64,000 nucleotides of DNA from an uncultured Sunxiuqinia sp. (GTDB taxonomy: Bacteria > Bacteroidota > Bacteroidia > Bacteroidales > Prolixibacteraceae). Each line of letters opens with the position of its first letter. The first letter of the stretch is position 1. The notes beneath the pieces were generated by a model. The model searched no databases, was not told the origin of the DNA, and worked only from the letters and a program-made list of their open reading frames with translations. A program made the position numbers and the translations under genes. Below, in pieces: positions 34,650 through 43,582 of the stretch. The stretch covers positions 310,001-374,000 of the forward strand of contig NZ_OY782772.1 in the NCBI RefSeq assembly GCF_963678245.1, given 5' to 3'.

Positions 34650-35214
34650 CACACACCTGCACTCATTAGAAAACGTAAATGCGTTGGAAAGCCGATTTCG
34701 CAGACTATTGCAAAATCCGAAAGGAATACTGAAAAAATATATTTGGCAAGGTATGACAGTTCTTGATTTAGGATGTGGAACAGGTTATTTTACTTTTGAA
34801 ATGGCAAAATTACTTAACGGGAAAGGAAAAGTCATAGCAATTGATGTGCAGGAAGGAATGCTTGAAATATTGGAACAAAAGTTGAAAAACAGCAGCTTGA
34901 AACAACAAGTTCAAATTTTCAACAATCCTCCCCAAAGCATTGATTTTGAGGAGAGAGTAGATTTTATCCTTGCATTTTACTCTTTCCACGAAATGAGATA
35001 TATAGACGATATCATTCAATCGCTAAAAGAAGTTGTTAAGCCAGAAACAAAGATTTTAATTTCGGAACAAAAAATACACGTTTCAAAAAAAATGTTTGAA
35101 AGTATAATAAACAGGATGGCAAACAAAGGGTTTATCGTTTGTGAACGACCGAAAATATTTTTTAGCAGAAGTGTTGTTATGAAAATTGAAAAAAATACGA
35201 ACGCCCAATTGTAA
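34633..35214 (+). CDS. Class I SAM-dependent methyltransferase (cassette 8)
   Basis: The 193-residue protein has the SAM-binding motif I VLDLGCGTGYFTFEMAK, the acidic post-I residue in VIAIDVQEGML, and motif IV-like VDFILAFYSFHEM. It resembles small UbiE-type methyltransferases that often act on metalloids or small metabolites. It overlaps the preceding membrane-protein gene, suggesting a shared function. The stop lies inside the attC8 opening. Confidence 0.88.
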   Translation: MESLNNTHLHSLENVNALESRFRRLLQNPKGILKKYIWQGMTVLDLGCGTGYFTFEMAKLLNGKGKVIAIDVQEGMLEILEQKLKNSSLKQQVQIFNNPPQSIDFEERVDFILAFYSFHEMRYIDDIIQSLKEVVKPETKILISEQKIHVSKKMFESIINRMANKGFIVCERPKIFFSRSVVMKIEKNTNAQL

Positions 35215-35286
35215 ATTGCATTGCGGGGTTCGTGCGGTGTCGTTCGCTGGCTTCTCGCAACGACAACTTACAATTTACCGTTAGCA
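35202..35286 (+). repeat. attC8 (short, divergent type)
   Basis: An 85-bp site with stem ATTGTAAATTG / TTACAATTTAC and an inner hairpin GTCGTT / AACGAC, closing with core GTTAGCA (35280). Its opening CGCCCAAT matches the start of its cassette (GTTAGGG at 32879) poorly, so this cassette has been altered or recombined. Confidence 0.7.
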
Positions 35287-35300
35287 TTAATTTTAAGTAG

Positions 35301-35984
35301 ATGAACGGATCAAACAAAATATTTATCTTGCTAGCGTTGTTTTTAAGCACTCTGACTTTGAATGCTCAAATAAGCGACGATGTAAAAAGTGAATTAGAAC
35401 AAGAGTCCTTTTTAACTTTTGATTTGTTTTCTTCTTTAAATACTTTTAATCCAAGGTGGAAAACTGGGTATGTAAAAAGCATTGATGAGAGATGGAAAGT
35501 CGGACTCAATTTAGGCTACGGAAATAAAATTATTTCATACACATATTTTGCGGAAAAATTTGGAGAAAAATTTAAACTTTGGGAGTTAAGACCTGAATTA
35601 TATCGAGTTTTTAAACAAAATGAAAAAACAATAAAATATCTATCCTTGGAACTATTTTATATCAATCACAAAGATGTTTTTCATAACAAATACTACTATC
35701 CTGAGAATGGTGGAGAAATTAGTTATGACCAAGCCAACTATCAGCGTCACAAGTATGGTTTTAACGTAAATGTTGGAGAATTCATTAAAATAGGAAAAGG
35801 ATTTGGAATAAATATTTTTACTGGTATAGGACTATGAGTAAGAGATGTTTCCTTTTCAAATGTTGTAAATCCTCAACCATCAGATACGTTTATTGACATG
35901 GTAGACTTTAATGTTTACAGAAAGGACGAAGGCATTGACTTTGGTGTAAGTTATTCAATAGGACTAAAGCTATTATTTAGATAA
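35301..35984 (+). pseudogene. Outer-membrane beta-barrel-like protein gene with in-frame TGA (cassette 9)
   Basis: A signal peptide (KIFILLALFLSTLTLNAQ) precedes about 200 residues of alternating beta-strand character (TGYVKSIDERWKVGLNLGYG, NIFTGIGL) with a typical aromatic-rich barrel end, YSIGLKLLFR. TGA at 35835-35837 interrupts the frame after GIGL, and the same frame continues for 49 codons to the TAA at 35984. A one-base change from CGA, GGA or TGG would explain it. Without the last strands the barrel would not close. The ATG is 21 bp from the cassette core. Confidence 0.75.
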
Positions 35985-35992
35985 AAAACTAA

Positions 35993-36125
35993 TGCTAACA
36001 CAGTACATATTGCAGGGCGGGGTTCGGTGGTACGCCAACTGCGGATTCTCGTTTCGCAGTTCCGTGTCCTTCGGACAGGAACGCTCTCCGAAATCCGCCC
36101 CGACAACATGTACCAACCGTTATAC
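35993..36125 (+). repeat. attC9 (type A)
   Basis: Opens with TAATGCTAAC (35990-35999), exact reverse complement of GTTAGCATTA (35280-35289), and ends with core GTTATAC (36119). Almost identical to attC4, attC5 and attC10. Confidence 0.87.
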
Positions 36126-36144
36126 ACCAATTAAATAAGAAACT

Positions 36145-36945
36145 GTGGAAATTGAAACTTGGCAAATATGGACCTTATTCGGTGGAATTCCTGCTGTGAT
36201 ATCTGGGATCATTGGAGCAATTTGGTTATTGACAAGCAAGAAATTAATAATTAGATGGACTTCAAAAGAAAGTGAAAAGCTTGAGGAAATAAAGGGAAGT
36301 ATAAATAGGAATAATTTAATTATCAGTAATTTGGTTGATACTCATTCTAATGCGTATTTATTTGCTCAAGAAAAAAGATTAAATGCGATAGAAAAATTCT
36401 GGGAGATATATTTAAAAGCGAAACAATTATTTCCGTCAGAGGTATTTTTAATGTATTCATTAATGCCTAAAGAAGAACTAAAATCTTTGCTTAATGATTA
36501 TAACCCTAACAGAACTCTTCCCCCATTAATTCGTCAAGTTGATCCAGACAAATTCGGGAATAAGCTGATGGAAGAAACCAGCATTCTTGATACCTATAAA
36601 ATTTATATTGAACCTAAGTTATGGGCCTATTTTTGGATTTATAGAGCTTTCTGTAGCCAACTCGTATATTTTGTAGGTAAATGCAAAGCAAACGGAGAAA
36701 TAAAGCACTGGACAGAAAATAAAGGTCTTATGCAGTTGTTAAAAACAGTGATGTCAGAAAAAGAAATGAAGTTAATTGAAGATGATCACTACATTAATTC
36801 ACTACAATATGCATTTGATTTGATTGAGCAAAAAATTATAAATGAAATTACAGAAGTGACAACAGGTAAAAAGCAAACCATTAGCTATCTAGAGCAAATG
36901 ATTGAATTCAACAAGGTGATTATTAAGAATAAAATCGGTGTATAA
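36145..36945 (+). CDS. Membrane-anchored hypothetical protein (cassette 10)
   Basis: 266 residues starting at GTG (no better start is near). One N-terminal transmembrane segment (LFGGIPAVISGIIGAIWLL), then a helical cytoplasmic part without recognisable motifs (NAIEKFWEIYLKAKQLFPSEVFLMYSL). The stop TAA (36943-36945) is inside the attC10 opening GGTGTATAAC, the third gene in the array to end this way. Function unknown. Confidence 0.72.
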   Translation: MEIETWQIWTLFGGIPAVISGIIGAIWLLTSKKLIIRWTSKESEKLEEIKGSINRNNLIISNLVDTHSNAYLFAQEKRLNAIEKFWEIYLKAKQLFPSEVFLMYSLMPKEELKSLLNDYNPNRTLPPLIRQVDPDKFGNKLMEETSILDTYKIYIEPKLWAYFWIYRAFCSQLVYFVGKCKANGEIKHWTENKGLMQLLKTVMSEKEMKLIEDDHYINSLQYAFDLIEQKIINEITEVTTGKKQTISYLEQMIEFNKVIIKNKIGV

Positions 36946-37078
36946 CAAAGTACATATTGCAGGGCGGGGTTTGGTGGTACGCCAACTGCGGATTCTCGTT
37001 TCGCAGTTCTGTGTCCTTCGGACAGGAACGCTCTTCGAAATCCGCTCGGCGACAGATACTAAACCTTTAACGTTAACC
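36940..37078 (+). repeat. attC10 (type A, degenerate right arm)
   Basis: Opens with GGTGTATAAC (36937-36946), exact reverse complement of GTTATACACC (36119-36128). The left and middle match attC9 closely, but the right arm is changed (GACAGATACTAAACCTTTAAC instead of GACAACATGTACCAACC) before core GTTAACC (37072), so the arms no longer pair well. Confidence 0.8.
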
Positions 37079-37098
37079 TAAACAACCAATAAATACAG

Positions 37099-37851
37099 AT
37101 GATTAAACTTGAAACGTTGTATCGTTCGAATAGTCCGATTGACTGTCACATTTTAAAAGGTAGATTAGAATGTGAGGGTATCGATTGTTTTGTATTTGAT
37201 GAAAATATAGTTTGGGTGCATCCTTTTAGAGCCGTTGCAATTGGAGGAGTAAAATTAAAAGTCCCCTCGAACCAGCTTGACCTCGCTAAAGAAATATTAA
37301 AACAAATAAATGAAGGCTACCTGTTCGATGAAAATGGGAAATACGAAATAGCCGAAATCTTGCATTCAGAATATGAAATGCAAATGGAGGTTTTAAGAAT
37401 AAAATCTGAAATTCGTAACAACCCAGCCTTGATTGATCATCCAATGGAGATTAAAACAAGCATGTTGAGTCGAAATGACATCGACTTAATAATTGATTCT
37501 GAAACGAATTTTCAAATTTTATCGAATAAGAAGTTCGAGTTTACTTGGAAGGATTTCTTTTTTGAATTGTTTGATTTTGAGGGAGATGTTTTCAGATATT
37601 TAAAAAACAGGCCACCTGAATATTATCTGGACAAAGAAATTGTAGCGAATTATAAATCGAAAAATTTATTCGATTTTGCTGAGATTTGCCCAAATTGCAA
37701 TTCAACTAATACACGAAATGGATATGCAGTAGATTATAAGTGGGATATTTGGTATTTGATTTTATCCTTATTCTTTTTGGTTCCATTTCCCTTGATTAGA
37801 AAGAAAATTCATTGTTTTGATTGCGGCTTCGATTTTAAAAAGCAAAAGTAG
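37099..37851 (+). CDS. DUF2007-containing protein with C-terminal zinc ribbon (last cassette)
   Basis: The N-terminus (LYRSNSPIDCHILKGRLECEGIDCFVFDENI...VKLKVPSNQLDLAKEIL) is a DUF2007 domain, a small putative signalling or binding domain. The C-terminus has CPNC...CFDC, a zinc ribbon, with a hydrophobic segment (WYLILSLFFLVPFPLI) between the two cysteine pairs. ATG follows the core GTTAACC by 27 bp, but no attC follows the stop, so the cassette has lost its 3' end or is fixed. It marks the right boundary of the array. Confidence 0.8.
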   Translation: MIKLETLYRSNSPIDCHILKGRLECEGIDCFVFDENIVWVHPFRAVAIGGVKLKVPSNQLDLAKEILKQINEGYLFDENGKYEIAEILHSEYEMQMEVLRIKSEIRNNPALIDHPMEIKTSMLSRNDIDLIIDSETNFQILSNKKFEFTWKDFFFELFDFEGDVFRYLKNRPPEYYLDKEIVANYKSKNLFDFAEICPNCNSTNTRNGYAVDYKWDIWYLILSLFFLVPFPLIRKKIHCFDCGFDFKKQK

Positions 37852-37876
37852 CCGTTGCACAACACCTTAATTTTTC

Positions 37877-39709
37877 ATGAATGTCAGCTTTGATATGAAA
37901 TACAATTACTCCTATAAACACCTGCTCGTATTCCTTTGCTCGATTTTGGTGGTCTTTCGGTTTTTCATCGACCCGGTAGAGGTGTTGACTTGGGACGTGT
38001 TTGGATACTACTTGTATCTTCCGGCAAAATTTATTTACTCCGATTTGGCTCTGAGCAGTCAGGAGAGGCTCACGAATTTGGTCGAAACCTACGAACCCAC
38101 ATCAACACTATATCAGTTGGTTAATGTGGGAAATGGGAGCTGGGCTATTAAGTATACCATGGGATTATCCATACTTTATTCCCCCTTTTTCTTTTTAGCT
38201 CATTTCATTTCCGAACCGTTGGGCTATCCGGCTGATGGCTTGTCCTTGCCCTATCAGTATTGCCTCACCTTGGGTGGATTAATTTATGCCATGATTGGCT
38301 TGGTTTATTTAGCAAAAGTTCTGCTTCATTTTTTTAATCAGTACACCACCAGCATTCTTTTGGTTCTAATCTTTTTCGGAACGAATTACTTTCATTTGAC
38401 CATTTGGGATGGCACCTTACTGTCGCATAATTTTTTGTTTACCTTTTACGCCCTGTTAACTTTTTTCACCATAAGATGGTATGCCGATCATAAAATAAAA
38501 CACGCTGTCATTATCGGGTTGTCAGCCGGAATGATCACTTTAGTCAGGCCATCGGAAGGAATTTGTGTGCTGATTCCTTTGTTGTGGTATGCCGGGAAGC
38601 AAAGCTATTTCAAGCAGAAACTAACCGAATTGAAAACGCATTATGCACAGATCCTGCTTGCCGGTTTTTGTTTTCTGCTAGTTCTTCTTCCGCAAGCCCT
38701 GTATTGGAAGGCCATTATCGGAGAGTATTTGTTTTACTCGTATACAAATCCGGGTGAGGGGCTCGACTTTCTATCACCGTATACTATCGAGTTTTTATTT
38801 AGTTTTCGAAAAGGATGGTTTATTTATACTCCCATTATTCTCTTTTCGTTCGTCGGTTTTTATCATTTGTATCAAAAAAACAAGCCGATATTTTACACCA
38901 TCTTTATATTTATCGCTCTGGATGTTTACATTGCCTCAAGCTGGACAACCTGGTGGTATGCAGGAGGCAGTTTTAGCTCCAGATCAATGGTTCCTGCCTA
39001 TGTGTTACTCGCCATCCCAATGGGGTTTTTTATTGAAAAAGTAAAAGTGAATCCCTCAAGAAAAATTGCTTTTAGCGTGGTGGCATTGCTATTTATTGTG
39101 TTGAATTTGTTTCAGTCGTGGCAATTCGAAAACAAGGTACTTAGTAAAGAGCGAATGACCTGGGATTATTATTGGGCGATATTTGGTCAAACATCGGTTA
39201 GTGAAGAAGATAAGAAATTGCTGTTGGTCAATCGGTCGACAGAAACTTTTCAGGATTTTGAGAATCGGAATGATTATCGGCGTAAGCCGCTTTACAAAAA
39301 TTCGTTTGACGAAATGCCCGCGGACTCATCACGTAGCGAAAACGTATTTGTTCTTGACGATAAACATCATTTTTCTCCGGGAATTGATATTCAATATCAG
39401 GATTTAACGGAATTCGATCACGCCTGGATCAGCTGTTCTGTGAAGTTATTTATTCCGAATGGTTACAGCGAAATACTTCCGGTATTGGTGGCTACTTTTC
39501 ATCATAAGGGTAAGACTTACAAATATCAGGCTTTTGAGCTTAAAATCGAAAATGTCGTTTGGGGAGACTGGAATGAAATTCAGTTCGACTACCTCACTCC
39601 TGGAGTTCGATCCCTGGAAGATAATTTGAAGGTTTATGTCTGGCACCGGGGCAACCAAAAAGTGTTATTGGATGACTTTATGATTGATGTTTATGAGCCT
39701 ACTAAATAA
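37877..39709 (+). CDS. Polytopic membrane protein, GT-C glycosyltransferase-like
   Basis: 610 residues with about ten to eleven transmembrane segments in the first 400 residues and a soluble C-terminal domain (~440-610) rich in beta strands. The first periplasmic loop has WDVFGYYLYLPAK, where the Asp resembles the acidic catalytic residue of GT-C enzymes such as ArnT/PMT. These transfer sugars from lipid carriers. Substrate unknown. First ATG (37877) and a second (37895) are both possible. Codon use and composition return to that of the chromosomal backbone here, in contrast to the AT-rich cassettes. Confidence 0.7.
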   Translation: MNVSFDMKYNYSYKHLLVFLCSILVVFRFFIDPVEVLTWDVFGYYLYLPAKFIYSDLALSSQERLTNLVETYEPTSTLYQLVNVGNGSWAIKYTMGLSILYSPFFFLAHFISEPLGYPADGLSLPYQYCLTLGGLIYAMIGLVYLAKVLLHFFNQYTTSILLVLIFFGTNYFHLTIWDGTLLSHNFLFTFYALLTFFTIRWYADHKIKHAVIIGLSAGMITLVRPSEGICVLIPLLWYAGKQSYFKQKLTELKTHYAQILLAGFCFLLVLLPQALYWKAIIGEYLFYSYTNPGEGLDFLSPYTIEFLFSFRKGWFIYTPIILFSFVGFYHLYQKNKPIFYTIFIFIALDVYIASSWTTWWYAGGSFSSRSMVPAYVLLAIPMGFFIEKVKVNPSRKIAFSVVALLFIVLNLFQSWQFENKVLSKERMTWDYYWAIFGQTSVSEEDKKLLLVNRSTETFQDFENRNDYRRKPLYKNSFDEMPADSSRSENVFVLDDKHHFSPGIDIQYQDLTEFDHAWISCSVKLFIPNGYSEILPVLVATFHHKGKTYKYQAFELKIENVVWGDWNEIQFDYLTPGVRSLEDNLKVYVWHRGNQKVLLDDFMIDVYEPTK

Positions 39710-39806
39710 TGCAATTTCGGTTACGGGGCGTTTTGTTAGCTCCTTTTCAATCATTACCAAATCGTAAAATCGAGTAGGGCGTTTAGGCATTAAGCAAGCA
39801 ATTTTA

Positions 39807-39814
39807 TACCTTTG
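39807..39814 (+). promoter_or_regulatory. Promoter -7 element of dapL
   Basis: TACCTTTG matches TAnnTTTG. A weak -33 candidate TTTA (39782-39785) lies 21 bp upstream. The resulting leader is about 50-55 nt. Confidence 0.55.
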
Positions 39815-39870
39815 TGCGCCTGAATTTTGAAGTATTCAAACAGAATAATCACTAAAAATAGAAAATTGAT

Positions 39871-41100
39871 ATGGCATTGATTAATGAGCATTATCTGAAA
39901 TTGCAAGCGGGATATTTATTCCCTGAAATTGGACGACGCGTGAGCGAATTTGCGGCAGCCAACCCCGATAAGAAAATTATCAAAATGGGTATTGGCGATG
40001 TTACCCAACCGTTAGTTCCTACCGTGTTGAAAGCATTTCATAAGGGAGTTGACGAGCAAGGAACAGCAGCAACCTTTAAAGGTTATGGTCCGGAACAAGG
40101 CTACGAATTTCTGCGTAAGGCAATTGCTGAAAATGCCTATCAAGCCAATGGTGTTGATATTCCGGCTGACGATATTATTGTTTCAGATGGTTCGAAGTGT
40201 GACACGGGAAATATTCAGGAAATCTTTGGCGCAAGCAGTAAAATTGCCATCTGCGACCCTGTTTATCCTGTATATTCTGATACTACGGTAATGTCGGGTA
40301 AAACTGGTGAATGCAAGTCGAATGGCTACTATGATGGTATTATTTATATGCCTTGTACCGACGAAAATAACTTCACCCCGGATCTTCCATCCGAGCGCCC
40401 GGATCTGATTTTCTTGTGTTACCCCAATAATCCAACAGGAACTGTTGCAAGTAAAGAAGAGTTGAAAAAATGGGTGGATTATGCCTGCGAAAATAAAAGC
40501 ATCATTTTATACGATGCGGCCTACGAAGCATTTATTACCGAAGATGACATTCCTCGTTCGATCTACGAAATTGAAGGTGCCAAAGAAGTGGCGATTGAGT
40601 TCCGGAGTTTTTCGAAAACAGCCGGTTTTACAGGTGTGCGTTGTGCGTATACTGTGATTCCTGAAGAGCTGAAAGCGTTCGATAGCAAGGGGAATGCTCA
40701 CTCGGTGAAAAAACTGTGGTTGCGACGTCATTCAACTAAATTCAACGGTGTTTCTTATCCGGTACAAAAGGCAGCTGCAGCTGTATATACGGCTGAAGGC
40801 CAAAAGGAAGTTAAAGATGTAATCGCTTACTACCTGGAAAACGCCCGCATCATGCGTGAAAGCCTTGAGGCGATAGGTTACACCGTTTATGGTGGGGTAA
40901 ATGCTCCATACGTATGGGTGAAAACAAAAGGCGGCATGACTTCCTGGGAGTTTTTCGACAAAGTGTTGAGCGAAGCCAACGTGGTGGGAACTCCGGGTTC
41001 CGGTTTTGGTCCTGCCGGTGAAGGCTACTTTCGCTTTTCAGCCTTTGCTGATCGCGAAAGCACCATTGAGGCGATGACTCGAATCAAGAATTTGAGCTAA
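39871..41100 (+). CDS. dapL: LL-diaminopimelate aminotransferase
   Basis: The 409-residue class I aminotransferase converts tetrahydrodipicolinate directly to LL-diaminopimelate for lysine and peptidoglycan synthesis. Marks: N-terminal [42 protein letters not shown], and PLP lysine K249 in [14 protein letters not shown]. These are diagnostic of DapL and not of other aminotransferases. Monocistronic, with its own promoter and a strong terminator. Confidence 0.97.
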   Translation: MALINEHYLKLQAGYLFPEIGRRVSEFAAANPDKKIIKMGIGDVTQPLVPTVLKAFHKGVDEQGTAATFKGYGPEQGYEFLRKAIAENAYQANGVDIPADDIIVSDGSKCDTGNIQEIFGASSKIAICDPVYPVYSDTTVMSGKTGECKSNGYYDGIIYMPCTDENNFTPDLPSERPDLIFLCYPNNPTGTVASKEELKKWVDYACENKSIILYDAAYEAFITEDDIPRSIYEIEGAKEVAIEFRSFSKTAGFTGVRCAYTVIPEELKAFDSKGNAHSVKKLWLRRHSTKFNGVSYPVQKAAAAVYTAEGQKEVKDVIAYYLENARIMRESLEAIGYTVYGGVNAPYVWVKTKGGMTSWEFFDKVLSEANVVGTPGSGFGPAGEGYFRFSAFADRESTIEAMTRIKNLS

Positions 41101-41123
41101 TCGAATTGTCACAAATAAGATTC

Positions 41124-41153
41124 AAAGGGAGCCAATTGGTTCCCTTTTTTTTT
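41124..41153 (+). terminator. Rho-independent terminator of dapL
   Basis: AAAGGGAGCC, loop AATT, GGTTCCCTTT (one G-U pair), followed by a run of T. Confidence 0.92.
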
Positions 41154-41264
41154 CCAATGTCTGCTGACTTTCTAATTCCCCCAAAAAATAAAGAATGTTA
41201 AAAGCTTTTAAGCTTTGTTTAATTAGGTATGTATTCATTTGTAAAATGCTACTTTTGGTAAATC

Positions 41265-42014
41265 ATGAACAAGCTAATTGCTATACTTATTCTATTGCTT
41301 TTTGCAAACACAAAACAGTTGACTGCACAGGACTGGGCAGACATCGATCCCATTCTCATCCACTTAAATGGCCAAATTCTGAACCAAGAAGATGGTTTGC
41401 CGGTGCCTTATGTTCATGTGGTTAACATGCGAACTCATGGTGGTACAACAACGGATGCACACGGACATTTTTCTATGGAAATGCTGAATGTGGATAGTCT
41501 TGGAATTACGGCTATGGGCTTTATGAAAGAATATATACACATTCCTTCGAAACAAAATCCCGACAGTTTGTACACCATCTGGCTTAAGCCGATTCGCTTT
41601 GCCATTAGCGAGGTTGAAGTAAAAGGAAAGTCGAACTCCGTGGATTTGGGGGTTTCAACGGGTAAACCTGTTGATATTGATCCCGAATTGCGAGGTGATG
41701 CATTTAATTCAAAACCACCTTGGTATGCCGCTATTTTTTCTCCTGCCTCGTTTATCCAATATCATGTTAGTCGCAGCGAAAAGGAGAAGCGCGAAGTTCG
41801 AAAAGCAATTATTACAGAAAAGCGATGGGAATACTTATCGCAATACTATAATAAAGAGTTAGTCATGAACCTGACAGGCTTGGAGGAAGCGAAGGCAGAT
41901 TCTTTTATGATTTACTTTAACTCAAAAGGGATGCTCAATCAGGTTGATAATGATTATGAGGTTCGTCAAGCCATTCTGAAACAGTACGAACTATATGTGC
42001 AAGAAAAGGAATAA
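41265..42014 (+). CDS. Exported protein with carboxypeptidase-regulatory-like domain
   Basis: A signal peptide (KLIAILILLLFANTKQLTAQ) is followed by a CarboxypepD_reg-like beta domain (LNGQILNQEDGLPVPYVHVVNMRTHGGTTTDAHGHFSM) and an alpha-helical C-terminal half without known motifs. Such proteins are periplasmic or surface-associated in Bacteroidota; function unknown. A -7 type element TACTTTTG (41250-41257) ends 7 bp before the ATG, so the leader would be very short. Confidence 0.8.
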   Translation: MNKLIAILILLLFANTKQLTAQDWADIDPILIHLNGQILNQEDGLPVPYVHVVNMRTHGGTTTDAHGHFSMEMLNVDSLGITAMGFMKEYIHIPSKQNPDSLYTIWLKPIRFAISEVEVKGKSNSVDLGVSTGKPVDIDPELRGDAFNSKPPWYAAIFSPASFIQYHVSRSEKEKREVRKAIITEKRWEYLSQYYNKELVMNLTGLEEAKADSFMIYFNSKGMLNQVDNDYEVRQAILKQYELYVQEKE

Positions 42015-42232
42015 CAGGAAAATTTTAAGTTTTAAGTTTTGGGGTTTTTGTTTTCACGAGCTCACCAATTTGTGCGTTCGCTCTCCTATAGCCAATATTG
42101 ATTCAAATTGGCGATCTGTGCCAAAATGATTTTAAGTTACAGAGCTCCTGCATTTCAACTTCCATCTTCCCTCATAGTTAATGTGCCAATTTGAATTCTT
42201 TTTCCGACCTTTGCAGCGATTGAAATTAAATT

Positions 42233-43051
42233 ATGACGAAAAATTCAAAACCTGAAGGACGAGATTATTCCTGGGGAAAAGATGCTGACGATCAGTCATC
42301 ATCTCCTCAGAGTAAAAAAATAAGTATCCTTAAAAAGTCTGATCGGGAGATTCGACTCAATAAGTTTATCGCCAATGCGGGTATTTGTTCGCGCCGCGAT
42401 GCCGATCAGCTCATCGAAAAGGGTGAGATTACAATTAATGGCGAGGTGGTAACAAGTCTTGGACATAAAGTAACAACCAAAGATGAGGTTGTTTATAAAG
42501 GGAAGGTACTCAGCGCAGAGAAAAACGTGTATGTACTGTTGAATAAACCCAAAGGATTTGTGACTACCATGGATGATCCGCATGCCGAGAAGAAAGTGAT
42601 TTCGCTGGTGAAAAATGCCTGCGAGGAGCGCATCTATCCTGTTGGCCGATTGGACAAAGACACCACAGGGCTATTGCTATTTACAAACGATGGCGAACTG
42701 ACCACAAAATTAACTCACCCGAGTTACGAGAAGAAAAAAATCTATCATGTATTTCTAGATAAGGAATTCAGGCAAGCTGACTTGGATCAGGTTAAAAAGG
42801 GCATTGAACTGGAAGATGGCTTTATTGCAGCTGATGCCATTAGTTTTGTAGAGGATGGCGACAAACAACAAGTGGGTATCGAAATTCATTCGGGGAAAAA
42901 CCGAATTGTACGCCGCATATTTGCTCATTTGGGATATCGGGTGGTTAAACTCGATCGTGTTGTTTTTGCCGGCTTAACCAAGAAAAACCTACCGCGTGGG
43001 ACCTGGCGTCTTCTTACCGATAAAGAAGTTGGATTTTTAAAAATGAGCTAG
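42233..43051 (+). CDS. rluB: 23S rRNA pseudouridine synthase, RsuA/RluB family
   Basis: 272 residues: a charged N-terminal extension, an S4 RNA-binding domain (IRLNKFIANAGICSRRDADQLIEKGEITING), and the RsuA-family catalytic domain with D141 in GRLDKDTTGLLLFTNDGEL. It isomerises a uridine in rRNA to pseudouridine. The family assignment is firm; RluB (23S position 2605) rather than RsuA/RluE is inferred from the usual Bacteroidota form. Confidence 0.9.
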   Translation: MTKNSKPEGRDYSWGKDADDQSSSPQSKKISILKKSDREIRLNKFIANAGICSRRDADQLIEKGEITINGEVVTSLGHKVTTKDEVVYKGKVLSAEKNVYVLLNKPKGFVTTMDDPHAEKKVISLVKNACEERIYPVGRLDKDTTGLLLFTNDGELTTKLTHPSYEKKKIYHVFLDKEFRQADLDQVKKGIELEDGFIAADAISFVEDGDKQQVGIEIHSGKNRIVRRIFAHLGYRVVKLDRVVFAGLTKKNLPRGTWRLLTDKEVGFLKMS

Positions 43052-43089
43052 TGTAATTTATCCGATAATTCCAGACTAATAACTTCGTT

Positions 43090-43572
43090 TTGGAAAAGGA
43101 ATTTGTTCAGATTATATCGCAGAATCAGGGAATTATACACAAGGTATGTTCCATTTATTGTGATTCGGAAGAAGATCGTCGCGATCTGTTTCAGGAGATT
43201 CTGGCGCAATTGTGGAAGTCTTTTCCTTCTTTTCGGAGCGAGGCCAAGTTTACGACCTGGATGTACCGTGTCGCTCTGAATACTGCTATTACAAGTTTCA
43301 AAAAGAACAAACGTCAACCAGACAAAACAGGCATCGAAGTAGAAAACTTCCAACTGGCTGTTGAGGAGTATGACCACGAAACCGAAGAGCAGATCAAGCT
43401 ACTACATAAAGCGATCACCAATTTAAGTGGGATTGAAAAGTCTATCGTCTTGTTATATCTTGAAAACAAGAAATACGAAGAAATTGCGGAGATCACGGGG
43501 ATTACTCAAAATTATGTGCGTGTAAAGATGAACCGGATCAAGAAAAAACTGAAAAAGTACATGAATCATTGA
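43090..43572 (+). CDS. ECF-type RNA polymerase sigma factor
   Basis: 160 residues with sigma region 2 (DRRDLFQEILAQLWKSFPSFRSEAKFTTWMYRVALNTA) and region 4 (LSGIEKSIVLLYLENKKYEEIAEITGITQNYVRVKMNRIKKKLKK). The best start is TTG at 43090; no ATG lies at a suitable place. Ten bases separate it from the membrane protein gene at 43583, which may act as its partner or anti-sigma factor. Confidence 0.92.
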   Translation: MEKEFVQIISQNQGIIHKVCSIYCDSEEDRRDLFQEILAQLWKSFPSFRSEAKFTTWMYRVALNTAITSFKKNKRQPDKTGIEVENFQLAVEEYDHETEEQIKLLHKAITNLSGIEKSIVLLYLENKKYEEIAEITGITQNYVRVKMNRIKKKLKKYMNH

Positions 43573-43582
43573 AGCTAGAGGG

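Larger units (their letters stand above)
23001..37851 (+). mobile_element. Integron-type gene cassette array lacking a visible integrase (CALIN)
   Basis: Ten attC-like palindromic sites in one orientation separate the genes at 23965, 24625, 25253, 26616, 28472, 30606, 31489, 35202, 35993 and 36940. Each cassette begins with GTT plus a variable stretch whose reverse complement opens its own attC at the far end: 9-10 exact bases in eight cassettes, one mismatch in another, poor in the IS3-bearing one. That is the integron cassette signature (core site and inverse core site of one circular cassette). Coding cassettes start their first gene 12-41 bp after the core, mostly without promoters. No tyrosine integrase occurs in the window. 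Flanking chromosomal genes are cydA and the membrane protein at 37877. Confidence 0.88.

Noticed and set aside
23965-37078. CRISPR-like repeats
   Set aside because: The repeated units are 85-139 bp imperfect palindromes separated by whole genes, not short repeats with uniform spacers, and no cas genes are present.
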